In this document: positions 1 to 8,769 of the stretch, in pieces
How the letters are laid out: the number at the start of each line of letters is the position of its first letter
Position numbering within the stretch: the first letter of the stretch is position 1
Source: JBBTDV01 sp038042605
Lineage (GTDB): Bacteria > Bdellovibrionota > UBA1018
Direction of reading: 5' to 3'
Length of the DNA stretch: 48,001 nucleotides
Assembly (NCBI GenBank): GCA_964358645.1
Contig: CAYHPW010000019.1
Location: forward strand, 1-48,001
Notes under the pieces: model-generated
Seen by the model: only the letters and a program-made list of their open reading frames with translations
Told to the model about the DNA's origin: nothing
The model's database searches: none
Position numbers and translations under genes: made by a program

Positions 1-2
1 CG

Positions 3-2456
3 ATCAATGCAAGTGGTGCTGCTGACTTAGCAGGAAACCTAAACGCCGCTTCGACGAGTACAGATAATACGGTGACGTATCAGGCGCCGCAGCTAGGATC
101 GGTGAAGCAGGTGGTGGGTGGTATAAGTTATACCTGTGCGCTTTTAAGCACCGGTAAAGTGAGATGCTGGGGTCATGGCGCATTTGGTAGGTTAGGCTAT
201 GGTAATACAGACAATATAGGAGATAACGAGACACCTGCATCGGCCGGTGATGTCAATGTTGGTGGAGATGTAATTCAAATTACCGCTGGTTATGTACACG
301 CCTGTGCACTTTTAAGTAGCGGTAAGGTTAGGTGCTGGGGTTATGGTGGGTTGGGTGAGCTAGGTTATGGCAATACTAACAATATAGGAGATAACGAGAC
401 GCCTGCATCTGCTGGTGATATCAATGTTGGTGGAGATGTAATTCAAATTGCAGCAGGCGGATATCACACCTGCGCGCTTCTTAGTGCTGGCAATATACGA
501 TGCTGGGGTCGTAGTAATTACGGTCAACTCGGTTATGGCAATACTAACAATATAGGAGATAACGAGATACCCGCATCTGCTGGTGATATCAATGTTGGTG
601 GAGATGTTGTTCAGATTACGGCTGGTGAATATCACACTTGTGCTCTCTTAAGCACCAGTAAGGTGAGGTGTTGGGGTTATGGCGCTTATGGCCGACTTGG
701 TTATGGAAATTCAAGTGATATAGGAGATAACGAGACGCCTGCATCTGCTGGTGATGTCAATGTTGGTGGAGATGTAGTTAACATTGTTGCTGGTTTACAG
801 CATACTTGTGCGCTTTTAAGTAACGGTCAGGTGAGGTGCTGGGGCTTGAACGGTGCCGGTATGCTGGGTTATGGCAATACAACCACTATAGGAGATAACG
901 AGGCACCTGCATCTGCCGGTGATGTTAATGTCGGTAGTAATGTTGTACAAATAACTGCTGGTGGAGATCATACATGTGCTCTTCTTGACGCTGGTAATGT
1001 GCGTTGTTGGGGCTATAACGGTATTGGTCGACTTGGTTATAGTAATACAACCACTATAGGAGATAACGAGGCACCTGCATCTGCCGGTGATGTCAATATT
1101 GGTGTGAATGTTTTACAAATTTCAGCCGGTTATGAGCAAACATGTGCACTCTTAAGCACCGGCAAGGTGCGCTGCTGGGGCCGAAATGATTATGGTCAGC
1201 TTGGTTATGTTAATACTAACACCATAGGTGACGATGAAACCCCCGCCAGCGCTGGGGATGTGCAAGTTGGTGGGGATGTTGCGATAAAACATATCACCAG
1301 TGGCTTTAGTCACACATGTTCTCTTCTTACTTCAGGTAAAGTACGGTGTTGGGGGAATAATTCTTGGGGCCAGCTTGGTTATGGCCACAAAGACAGCATA
1401 GGAGATAATGAGACACCTGCATCAGCTGGTGATGTCAACGTCGGCGGAGATGTTATACAAGTAGAAGCTGGTTATGGTCACACTTGTGCTCTTCTTAGTA
1501 CTGGTAAGGTTAGGTGCTGGGGTAGTGCCAGCTCTGGTAGACTAGGTTACGGTAATACTAACGACATAGGAGATAATGAGACACCAGCATCAGCGGGTGA
1601 TGTCAACGTCGGCGGAGATGTTATACAAATAGAAGCTGGTAATTATCACCTTTGTGCTCTTTTAAGTACTGGTAAGGTTAGGTGCTGGGGTGATGGTAGT
1701 AGTGGTAGGTTGGGTTATGGCAATGGCAACAACATTGGTGATAACGAAGTGCCCGCTACAGCTGGCGATGTCAACGTCGGCGGAGATGTTGTACAAATCA
1801 CTGTTGCTAGTGATCACGTCTGTGCTCTCTTGAGCACAGGAAAAGTACGTTGCTGGGGCGACGGAAGCGATGGCCGACTGGGTTATGTGAACACTACTTG
1901 GATCGGTGACGATGAGACGCCTGCATCAGCAGGTGATGTCAATGTCGGTGGTGACGTAATCCAGATAACTGCTGGCTATAATCACACTTGTGCCCTTCTT
2001 GGTACTGGTAAAGTACGTTGCTGGGGTGATGGCAGCATGGGGCAACTAGGCTATGTTAATAGCAATGACATAGGTGATGATGAGACCCCCGCTTCAGCAG
2101 GCGATGTCAATATTGGTGGAGATGTTGTGCTGATCAGCGCTGGCCAATACTACACCTGTGCCCATCTTAGTACTGGAACGGTACGTTGCTGGGGCGATGG
2201 TAGTGATGGTAGACTAGGTTATGGTAGTACTAACAGGATTGGTGATAACGAAACCCCTGCCTCGGCCGGTGATGTGAATATCGGCGGTGACGTAGTTACG
2301 ATCAGAGCAGGTCGGAGTCATGCTTGTGCACTGCTTAGTACAGGTAATATGCGTTGCTGGGGATATAATATTGATGGCCAGCTCGGCTACGGCAATACGA
2401 GCAGTATCGGCGACAATGAGTTACCTTCGTCAGCGGGTGACGTGGCGGTATGGTGA
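3..2456 (+). CDS. RCC1-repeat surface/secreted protein, 5' end outside window
   Basis: The reading frame is open to the left edge, so the N-terminus is missing; the GTG at 72 is only an internal codon. Residues encoded by 3-80 (ending STSTDNTVTY) look like the last strand of a bacterial Ig-like domain, a common partner of such repeats. The rest is 14 RCC1-type repeats of about 52 residues, each with a CALL..GKVRCWG core and a spacer like IGDNETPASAGDVNVGG. RCC1 propellers have seven blades, so 14 repeats suggest two propellers in tandem. Each repeat carries a Cys pair about 10 residues apart, which fits disulfides in an exported protein. The protein ends right after the last repeat with no C-terminal sorting signal. 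The role is probably adhesion or binding; the ligand is unknown. Confidence 0.9.
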   Translation: MNASGAADLAGNLNAASTSTDNTVTYQAPQLGSVKQVVGGISYTCALLSTGKVRCWGHGAFGRLGYGNTDNIGDNETPASAGDVNVGGDVIQITAGYVHACALLSSGKVRCWGYGGLGELGYGNTNNIGDNETPASAGDINVGGDVIQIAAGGYHTCALLSAGNIRCWGRSNYGQLGYGNTNNIGDNEIPASAGDINVGGDVVQITAGEYHTCALLSTSKVRCWGYGAYGRLGYGNSSDIGDNETPASAGDVNVGGDVVNIVAGLQHTCALLSNGQVRCWGLNGAGMLGYGNTTTIGDNEAPASAGDVNVGSNVVQITAGGDHTCALLDAGNVRCWGYNGIGRLGYSNTTTIGDNEAPASAGDVNIGVNVLQISAGYEQTCALLSTGKVRCWGRNDYGQLGYVNTNTIGDDETPASAGDVQVGGDVAIKHITSGFSHTCSLLTSGKVRCWGNNSWGQLGYGHKDSIGDNETPASAGDVNVGGDVIQVEAGYGHTCALLSTGKVRCWGSASSGRLGYGNTNDIGDNETPASAGDVNVGGDVIQIEAGNYHLCALLSTGKVRCWGDGSSGRLGYGNGNNIGDNEVPATAGDVNVGGDVVQITVASDHVCALLSTGKVRCWGDGSDGRLGYVNTTWIGDDETPASAGDVNVGGDVIQITAGYNHTCALLGTGKVRCWGDGSMGQLGYVNSNDIGDDETPASAGDVNIGGDVVLISAGQYYTCAHLSTGTVRCWGDGSDGRLGYGSTNRIGDNETPASAGDVNIGGDVVTIRAGRSHACALLSTGNMRCWGYNIDGQLGYGNTSSIGDNELPSSAGDVAVW
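105..2440 (+). repeat. 14 tandem about 156-bp RCC1-coding repeats
   Basis: The DNA repeats with a period of about 156 bp. Conserved cores are the ATAGGAGATAACGAG block and the block coding GDVNVGGDV. Units differ mainly by synonymous changes and by the two or three residues before the GRLGYGN segment. The near-identity of neighbouring units suggests amplification by unequal recombination, so copy number may vary between strains. Confidence 0.85.
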
Positions 2457-2473
2457 TTGCGTCGCTGCAAAAA

Positions 2474-4195
2474 CTAAGCATCCACCGGATATTCAGATTT
2501 ACAAAATATAACACCCACCACCAGCAGCATCCCTGAAATAACAAAAGCTGCTAGCCCGAACCAATCCCCCCACTTCTTCATCAGCGTGGGTATGGGCTCT
2601 GTAAGCGGAATCGTGGCGCTCATGACGTCGGGCTGGCCGATTGAGGTGCGTTTAGTGATCTTACCATCCGGCATGATCAGCGCCGATATGCCGGTGTTCG
2701 TGGCGCGCAGTTGCGGCAGCCTCGTTTCGATGCTCCTGAATACGATAAGCGAGAGATGGAGATATGGCTCGCCATAAGGCCCGAACCACGAATCATTCGT
2801 TATGTTAAGTATCAGTTCATTGCCTTTTCGCGCGGCTTTAATGACGTAATCCGGAAAAAGCGCTTCGTAACATATTATCGGCGCGATTCGCACATTGGGT
2901 ACTTTGGGGTTAGGCGTATTGACCGTAAAAACTTCAGGCCCCGGTCCGCGGCCGAAATAGCCAACCTGGGGGAACTGACTTTTTACCCATGGAAACCAAT
3001 CGGCTCCCGGGATGTATTCACCAAAGAGAAGAAGTATGTGTTTGTGATAGATTTCAAGATTTGGCCCCGGTCCCGAAGAAACAAGATGACTTTTACCGAC
3101 GCCTCCATAAATAGATCCGGGTGTCAGGAAAAAAAGTGAATTATAATCAAGTCTGTTTGCTCTGTCGTAACCGCCAAAGAGCAGCGTGATCCCGTTGTCC
3201 TCGGCTAAGCGCTCCAAGGTCTTGTCCCGCATTGCGTCTTCCAGCGAATGCGGCGTACGGAATGTGGAAGGGTATGATGTCTCTGGCCAGACTAGAAAGT
3301 CCGGCTTCGGGTCCATCGCGATGGCTTTTGATGAAAGATCTAAATACGTGTCCACCACTTTCTGGGCCGCTCCCCTGATTCCACGGATCGCGGCGATCTT
3401 ATCAAAATCACCGATATTGCCCTGTATGACGGCTGCTTGCAGTTTTCTTTGTGAAGACTGTATGGCGTTTTTTACCTCGTCGTTTCGTGCGATGCCATAA
3501 GCTAATCCACCACCGAGAAGACAGGCGGATAATATGAGCGGCGCGGAGTTTAAAGAATTTATGTGTCGACAAGCTTGATGCCCAGTTTCAGGCAGAGTTT
3601 TATACAAAAAGTGCAAGCCACCAAAATTTTTAAAGTTAGATAAAAAATGCCACACTGACAAATTCACCATAAAGACCAGGAATGTGAGCAAGTGGGCCCC
3701 GCCAATATCGGCAAGCTGTCTTAGGTTCTGATACAGGTAAAGTGAGTGCCCCAGCGTGTCTTTAAACAGCTTGGGCACCATCCAATCAACGCCAGTATAA
3801 AAAAGCGAAAGCGTTATGATCGCGGCCATTAAGAACATGGCGCCACCATTTTTGCTGCACGAGCGGTTGTATGCGTGAAATACTAGGGCAAATACCAGGA
3901 ATTGCGGTTGGCATATCAGGGAAAACAGTATCATCCCAAGGATGCTTAGTGACCATGGGATCACTGCAAATTCCTTAAGCACCCAGGCTATCCAATAGTA
4001 TCCGCCAAGGCCCATCAGAAAGCCAAGCCAGAGACTTTCCTTAAGAGCACCAACCCAGGTTTTCAGGCGGCTGATGGTCGCGAGCCAAGGCACTAGCGCA
4101 ATCCAGATAAACCAGTGGAAATCCCATGGCGTAAAAGATGCGACGATAAGTGTCGCCGATAATACAGTCAGTTTTTTAGGCATGAACTTAAGCAT
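2474..4195 (-). CDS. lnt: Apolipoprotein N-acyltransferase
   Basis: Lnt transfers the third acyl chain to the N-terminal Cys of lipoproteins in the inner membrane, which permits Lol-dependent sorting to the outer membrane. The N-terminal half has several hydrophobic membrane segments. The C-terminal half is a nitrilase-type domain with the three catalytic landmarks of the family: Glu in VWPETSYPS (about residue 305), Lys in the YHKHILLLFGEYIPG stretch and Cys in PIICYEALFPD. At 573 aa it is longer than the roughly 510 aa of E. coli Lnt; the extra length lies between the membrane part and the nitrilase domain. The ATG at 4195 opens MLKFMPKKL; the Met at residue 5 is an alternative. The gene converges on the RCC1 gene with a 17-nt gap. 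The several lipoproteins in this window would be its substrates. Confidence 0.96.
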   Translation of the reverse strand: MLKFMPKKLTVLSATLIVASFTPWDFHWFIWIALVPWLATISRLKTWVGALKESLWLGFLMGLGGYYWIAWVLKEFAVIPWSLSILGMILFSLICQPQFLVFALVFHAYNRSCSKNGGAMFLMAAIITLSLFYTGVDWMVPKLFKDTLGHSLYLYQNLRQLADIGGAHLLTFLVFMVNLSVWHFLSNFKNFGGLHFLYKTLPETGHQACRHINSLNSAPLILSACLLGGGLAYGIARNDEVKNAIQSSQRKLQAAVIQGNIGDFDKIAAIRGIRGAAQKVVDTYLDLSSKAIAMDPKPDFLVWPETSYPSTFRTPHSLEDAMRDKTLERLAEDNGITLLFGGYDRANRLDYNSLFFLTPGSIYGGVGKSHLVSSGPGPNLEIYHKHILLLFGEYIPGADWFPWVKSQFPQVGYFGRGPGPEVFTVNTPNPKVPNVRIAPIICYEALFPDYVIKAARKGNELILNITNDSWFGPYGEPYLHLSLIVFRSIETRLPQLRATNTGISALIMPDGKITKRTSIGQPDVMSATIPLTEPIPTLMKKWGDWFGLAAFVISGMLLVVGVIFCKSEYPVDA

Positions 4196-4216
4196 TAGTT
4201 GAAGACGATTTTAGAC

Positions 4217-5353
4217 TTATTTTATGAACGTGTCAGTATTCAAAATTGAAACCGGCTGCCGTGCGAGCAGATTTGTTTGCAATTGACTGCCGCTAATCGC
4301 AGCAGACCTGGTACCATCCGCCTTTTTGCCATTCTGAAGCGCTATCAGAGCTGCATAGGCGTTGACTCGTCCTCCTGTGACTAGCTTTTTTTCAAGCTGG
4401 GGGAATCGATCGACCGATGACATTATTATTGTTCTGATCTCTGGCGGGGTGAGCTTGGTGTTTTTGGATATCAGCAGTGCCGCCAGCCCACTTACAAAGG
4501 CGGTCGCTTGTGACGTGCCAGTCATGTATCCATATCGCCCGGACGGCAGCGTGCTGTAAATCCTTTCGCCCGGCGCGGCCACGTCAACCCTGGTTTTGCC
4601 CCAGTTTGATGAGGTAAGAAGATTGTTGTTCATGTCCGTTGCAGCGACTGAGATGATATTAGGTAATCTATACGCGGCTGGGTAATAATAATTGTCCTTT
4701 TTGTCGGTGTCCTGATGTTCGTTCCCTGCCGCTGCGACTACTAGGACGCCTCGCGCTTCAGCACGTTTGATGGCTATATATTCCTCTTCTGAAAACTCTG
4801 GCCCGCCGCCGCTGTAATTTATGATGCGCGCGCCGTTATCGACGGCATAGTTTATTGCCCTCACCGTGTTTGCAAGGTTAACCGAGCCTGGATTAGCGTC
4901 TGAATAATATTTAACCGCCATGATTGAAACATTGTGCGCTACTCCGCTCACGCCAGACTTGGGATTTCCCATTGCACCGATTATTCCGGCGACATGTGTC
5001 CCGTGTCCATGAACGTCAAGTGGGTTTGGCTGGTTTGAAACGAAATTCCACCCGAATACGAAAGCTTCTTTCTTTGAATCTCTCCATATGTTTTTATTAA
5101 GGTCCTGATGGGTGGGGTCGACGCCAGTGTCTATGACCGATACAATAACGCTTCGGCTGCCTTCTTCTATTGTCCATGCATCAATGGCGCTTATGTGTGA
5201 TTTTGAAACCTGGTTGGACAGCCCCCAGTTCTTCAGGCTGTTTACCGCTGCTTTAATTGAATTGCTGACACCGCTTGGTGGCGCGAACCCAAGAAATGCA
5301 AGACTGCCTGTTGCAACCACTGAAAACCAAAACTTTGAAACCTTGCTACGCAT
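4217..5353 (-). CDS. Secreted subtilisin-family (S8) serine protease
   Basis: A complete subtilase catalytic triad is visible: Asp in SVIDTGVDPTHQDL, His in VHGHGTHVAGIIG and Ser in MTGTSQATAFVSG. The oxyanion Asn is in VVAAAGNEHQ. The start is placed at the ATG at 5353, because it directly precedes a good signal peptide (MRSKVSKFWFSVVATGSLAF). The upstream GTG at 5407 would put 18 polar residues ahead of it. Only a short stretch of about 40 residues separates the signal peptide from the catalytic domain, so any inhibitory propeptide is short. After the domain there is a 40-residue tail without an obvious anchor. It sits 21 nt upstream of lnt on the same strand. An extracellular or periplasmic endopeptidase is the likely role; substrates are unknown. 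Confidence 0.93.
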   Translation of the reverse strand: MRSKVSKFWFSVVATGSLAFLGFAPPSGVSNSIKAAVNSLKNWGLSNQVSKSHISAIDAWTIEEGSRSVIVSVIDTGVDPTHQDLNKNIWRDSKKEAFVFGWNFVSNQPNPLDVHGHGTHVAGIIGAMGNPKSGVSGVAHNVSIMAVKYYSDANPGSVNLANTVRAINYAVDNGARIINYSGGGPEFSEEEYIAIKRAEARGVLVVAAAGNEHQDTDKKDNYYYPAAYRLPNIISVAATDMNNNLLTSSNWGKTRVDVAAPGERIYSTLPSGRYGYMTGTSQATAFVSGLAALLISKNTKLTPPEIRTIIMSSVDRFPQLEKKLVTGGRVNAYAALIALQNGKKADGTRSAAISGSQLQTNLLARQPVSILNTDTFIK

Positions 5354-5655
5354 CGTTAACCACCGCCTATTACCGCTGTGCACTCTGCTTCCACTGAGCT
5401 GGCTCACCAGCTAAAGTCACGGGCAGGTGCCCGTTCCTGTATTGAGCACTGAGCAAACCGTGTGCCTTATGTGTCTTGGTGGACGCGTAATGAATGCCTG
5501 TGGTTTCAAATAATTAGCGACATGAATAAAAGCAGTTTTGTAAAGGCCAGCAACATTGCTGTAAAACTCTTTGACAGTTGCCGAATGGCTATCTGTCTGC
5601 TTACCCAGACACGATCCCGGATTAACCAAAAGGTGGGCCTGGCCGATAAAGATAT
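5354..5655. other. Divergent intergenic region with a short perfect hairpin
   Basis: This 300-bp gap lies between the divergently read subtilisin and zincin-like genes. The only structure seen is ACGGGCAGGTGCCCGT at 5419-5434, a perfect inverted repeat just ahead of the subtilisin start. It has no T-tract, so it could be an operator or an mRNA leader hairpin. No convincing gene or strong promoter was recognised in the rest. Confidence 0.4.
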
Positions 5656-6555
5656 GTGATATCAGGTCGCTCCAGATTTGGTCTGGCAGGCATTGCTGCT
5701 TTTGTGGCCGGTGCTTCCATCTTGTTTGCAAAGGGGATGGATGTTTTTTTTAATAACAACATAGAGCCTGTCCCAGCGCAGGTTGGTGAAGCTTTAGAGA
5801 TTCTTTCTGGTCTTCCTGCCGGGCGCTCGTTGTTGGACAAGGCGCTAGGCGCATGGAATGCAAACAACGTGAATGAGCTTCATAAAGTATTCAAACTGGG
5901 CCATGTTTCACATACCGATGCGGTGCTTGTAAGACAGTTAGATCCGCGAACCGGCCGCGAAGTGAGGACACGTAAGGTTAACGTATATCTAAAGGCTGGC
6001 CAACCAATTGAAAGTCTTGTCCTCGATATGGCGCACGAACTGGTCCATGCCACAACACAACCTGTGTGGGACCCGTATGATCCAACTCTTACAGCCGTGA
6101 AATATATTTCATTTGCTATCGAAGGTGTGGGGGGCGAGGTGGAAGCTATGATCGCCGAGTGCAAGGTGAGCATGGATTTTGCCAGGAAGTACGGGATCTC
6201 CTCCGGTCGTTGCTCGGAGTACCTTGTTAGAGGCGGAGAGACGATTGATCGAGAAAAGATCCGTAGGGATTTTTATAAGATCGGCAAGTGGAAGGATGGT
6301 TTTGTGCGTAATTTTGTTGGGCATGAGGCAAGTCAATTGCCGCTTTTGTCATCGCAGCCACCGAAGCTTTACTCTTCCACCGGCCAGGCTCCGTATCCTA
6401 TAGCGCTGCTTTATGAGTTTGAAGAACTTACAAGGATTGCCTGTGATAATTCCAAAAAAAGGCGCGCGCTGCTAGTTGAGAGGTCTGTGGCTTCTGTCCA
6501 TGAATCCGTTTCACACAGAGCTACGAATGATTTTCTGAAGTCACGCTGCCGTTAA
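5656..6555 (+). CDS. Membrane-anchored or secreted zincin-like protein, unrecognised family
   Basis: The product of 299 aa starts at a GTG; an in-frame stop lies only three codons upstream, so this is the first possible start. Residues 9-25 are hydrophobic and read as an uncleaved anchor or signal peptide. An HELVH motif at residues 127-131 (MAHELVHATTQP) is the HExxH zinc motif. About 30 residues downstream, EGVGGEVEAMIAE supplies candidate Glu residues for the third zinc ligand, as in gluzincins. The context fits a metalloprotease, but no specific family was recognised, and the acidic helix could instead mark an inactive zincin. It is a single gene, divergent from the subtilisin and upstream of the secreted-paralogue island. 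Confidence 0.7.
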   Translation: MISGRSRFGLAGIAAFVAGASILFAKGMDVFFNNNIEPVPAQVGEALEILSGLPAGRSLLDKALGAWNANNVNELHKVFKLGHVSHTDAVLVRQLDPRTGREVRTRKVNVYLKAGQPIESLVLDMAHELVHATTQPVWDPYDPTLTAVKYISFAIEGVGGEVEAMIAECKVSMDFARKYGISSGRCSEYLVRGGETIDREKIRRDFYKIGKWKDGFVRNFVGHEASQLPLLSSQPPKLYSSTGQAPYPIALLYEFEELTRIACDNSKKRRALLVERSVASVHESVSHRATNDFLKSRCR

Positions 6556-6714
6556 TGATTATTAAAAATGTGGTTGGAAAGTTTGCATATTCTGCCATAT
6601 CTTAGTGTTAATGCGTGAGAAGAGGGGTTATTGCTGTTGCCTTGCAATTTGTATTTTAGTGAAAAATGAAACGCTGAGCTCAAGAATTAGCCCCGACGGA
6701 CGATAAAAATATTA

Positions 6715-7713
6715 GTGAAGAACAGATTTGTTTTATACGGGGCTGTTTTTTTATTTTTGTGTTCTGTAGCCTTATATGGTGCTGATGTATTTAAAATAGA
6801 CTGGACCGCTACAACAGATAAGGGTCTTGTAATTAAGGCACCTGCTTCTCAGAGTGCTAATCTGCAGGAATGGCAAGATAGCAGCGGGAGCGCGGTTTCT
6901 TCGGTTAATTCTAGCGGACAGATAACGCTTGGTGATTCATCAAAAGGAGTAAATAAATTCTTAAAGAGTGATAGCAATGGCCTGGGTTCTTGGAGCGCTA
7001 TGTATACCATTACTGGTGCTGCCAAGAATTTAGTAGTTAAGTATGACAGCGCCACACAGGTCATAGTCACGGCAGATGAGATTGTTCTTAAGGACTCCAG
7101 CAATGTAAGTTATTTTGCTACTTCTGTTAATGTGACAGCTGCCATTACAAGTTCGGGGGCAAATGGACTTGATACCGGGAGCGAGGCTTCTAGTACGTGG
7201 TACTATGTTTGGGTGATTTACAATGGTACTACCGTGGCATCTTTGCTTTCTACATCAGCCACGGCACCCACGATGCCAAGTGGATATACTTATAAAGTGA
7301 GGGCTGGCTCTGTCTATAACGATGCTAGTAGTAATTTTGAGAGATTTTATCAGATAGATCGCACTGCTTATTACTATGCATATAGCAGCGCTTTAAGTGC
7401 TGGGAGTGCTACTGTAATGACCTCCGTGTCCCTAACAGCGTTGGTCCCACCGATTGCTGTTAGTGCTATTATAATGGCTTATTGCGCCGGCGATGATGTT
7501 AGTCAGATACTCGCTGGTATGTGTAGTATTGGTTATGATGGTACAAACAGTATTGCCTTCCTTCGAGGAAGATATAAAAGTACTTACACATGTAAAAGTA
7601 AAGACACACAGACTCTCACTGTCCCACTGGCAACAGCACAGACTATTTATTATAGCAACAACAGTGCGTATCTAGATTTTTATTTGTATGTTTCTGGCTA
7701 TACCATTCCGTGA
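6715..7713 (+). CDS. Secreted tail-fibre-like paralogue 1
   Basis: This is the first of four related about 330-aa proteins in the window. The GTG at 6715 opens a signal peptide (KNRFVLYGAVFLFLCSVALYGA, cleavage probably before Asp). Then comes a conserved block (DWTATTDKGLVIK, SANLQEWQDSSGSAVSSVN, SSGQITLGDSSKG, KFLKSDSNGLGSW) that resembles head repeats of phage tail fibres and S74-type fibres. A second block (SSGANGLDTGSEASSTWYY and TAPTMPSGYTYK) resembles fibre or receptor-binding modules of phage structural proteins. The last 120 residues are the most variable between paralogues and contain Cys pairs. No phage genes surround it. It may be a surface adhesin, or cargo of the adjacent peptide-modification and protease genes. 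No good SD sequence precedes the GTG. Confidence 0.82.
   Translation: MKNRFVLYGAVFLFLCSVALYGADVFKIDWTATTDKGLVIKAPASQSANLQEWQDSSGSAVSSVNSSGQITLGDSSKGVNKFLKSDSNGLGSWSAMYTITGAAKNLVVKYDSATQVIVTADEIVLKDSSNVSYFATSVNVTAAITSSGANGLDTGSEASSTWYYVWVIYNGTTVASLLSTSATAPTMPSGYTYKVRAGSVYNDASSNFERFYQIDRTAYYYAYSSALSAGSATVMTSVSLTALVPPIAVSAIIMAYCAGDDVSQILAGMCSIGYDGTNSIAFLRGRYKSTYTCKSKDTQTLTVPLATAQTIYYSNNSAYLDFYLYVSGYTIP
7144..7297 (+). repeat. 154-bp near-identical tract shared with 9200-9353
   Basis: Bases 7144-7297 (paralogue 1) and 9200-9353 (paralogue 3) differ at one position in 154 (C at 7176, T at 9232). The flanking coding sequence of the same paralogues differs at many positions. The intervening paralogue 2 is clearly more diverged over the same module. 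The sharp edges suggest gene conversion rather than uniform conservation. Confidence 0.8.
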
Positions 7714-7726
7714 TCTCAAGCAATTC

Positions 7727-7747
7727 TAAGAAATTTCTTAAGAAATT
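7727..7747. promoter_or_regulatory. Two overlapping perfect palindromes between paralogues 1 and 2
   Basis: TAAGAAATTTCTTA (7727-7740) and AATTTCTTAAGAAATT (7732-7747) are each perfect palindromes and share nine bases. As DNA they could be a dimeric-repressor operator; as RNA they allow two mutually exclusive hairpins. Neither is followed by a T-tract, so a terminator is unlikely. Confidence 0.35.
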
Positions 7748-7776
7748 AGTCCATAAGACGATTAATTAAAAGGTAA

Positions 7777-8769
7777 GTGAATAAACTATTTTTTTTATAC
7801 GGAGCGTTTTTTTTATTTTTGTGTCAGGTAGTAATATATGGTGCAGATTCATTTAAGATCAACTGGACCGCTACTACAGATAAAGGTCTTATAATCAAGC
7901 CACCTGCCTCTCAGAGTGCTAATTTACAGGAATGGCAAGATAGCAGTGGGAGTGTGGTTTCTTCGGTTAATTCTAGCGGACAGATAACTCTTGGTGATTC
8001 ATCAAAAGGTGTGAATAAGTTTTTAATGAGTGACAGTAGTGGCCTGGGTTCTTGGAGCGCGGTTCATGCTATTGTCGGTTATGCCAAGAATTTAATTGTT
8101 AAAAACAGCGGTGCTACACAAGTAATTATAACAGCGGATGAGCTTATCTTGGAGGATACTAGCAATGTTATTTATATAGCTAGTTCAGTAAACGTGACGG
8201 CAGATATTACTAGTTCTGGAGCAAATGGACTTGATACTGGGAGCGAGGCTTCTAGCACCTGGTACTACGCCTGGGTGATTTACGATGGTACTACAGTGGC
8301 ATCACTGCTTTCCACATCAGCAACGGCACCAACGATGCCAAGTGGGTATACGTATAAAGCTCTAGTGGGTTCGGTACGCAATGATGCAAGCTCTAATTTT
8401 ATAGGGTTTCATCAGATAGATCGTACTGTATATTACAATGCGTATAGTGCAGCTTTAAGTGGTGGGAGTGTAACTACGATGACTTCCGTGTCTTTGACAG
8501 CATTAGTTCCACCGATTGCTGTTGCTGCTATTGTTTTAGGTGAGTGTGAATATGTTAATTTATCTCCAATAGGCACATGTTCTATTGGTTACGATGGTAC
8601 AAACAGTATGACTTTTTTGGTGAGTAGATATGACAGTAGCTATACGATGGTTGCATTTGAAACGCAGACAGCCATTGTGCCACTCGCAACAGCACAGACT
8701 ATTTATTATATGGTTAATGATTCATACGTGGATTTTAATCTTTGGGTATCTGGTTATGTCACACCATAA
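7777..8769 (+). CDS. Secreted tail-fibre-like paralogue 2
   Basis: It has the same architecture as paralogue 1: GTG start, signal peptide ending VIYGA|D, NWTATTDKGLIIK head block, QITLGDSSKG block, GANGLDTGSEASSTWYYAW module and a variable C-terminal part. An AAAAGGT stretch just before the GTG is a weak ribosome binding site. Compared with copies 1 and 3 it is more diverged in the middle module (for example WVIYDGTTVASL) but almost identical at DNA level in the stretch around 7950-8010. Its last codons overlap the start of paralogue 3, so the two are probably translationally coupled. Function is unknown beyond the fibre-like resemblance. Confidence 0.82.
   Translation: MNKLFFLYGAFFLFLCQVVIYGADSFKINWTATTDKGLIIKPPASQSANLQEWQDSSGSVVSSVNSSGQITLGDSSKGVNKFLMSDSSGLGSWSAVHAIVGYAKNLIVKNSGATQVIITADELILEDTSNVIYIASSVNVTADITSSGANGLDTGSEASSTWYYAWVIYDGTTVASLLSTSATAPTMPSGYTYKALVGSVRNDASSNFIGFHQIDRTVYYNAYSAALSGGSVTTMTSVSLTALVPPIAVAAIVLGECEYVNLSPIGTCSIGYDGTNSMTFLVSRYDSSYTMVAFETQTAIVPLATAQTIYYMVNDSYVDFNLWVSGYVTP

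Noticed and set aside
360..635. Reverse-strand reading frames inside the RCC1 repeats
   Set aside because: They repeat with the same period as the RCC1 coding frame and have no SD sequence or domain; they are shadows.
72..2456. GTG at 72 as the start of the RCC1 gene
   Set aside because: The frame stays open to the left edge and codes an Ig-like strand (STSTDNTVTY), so the gene begins outside the window.
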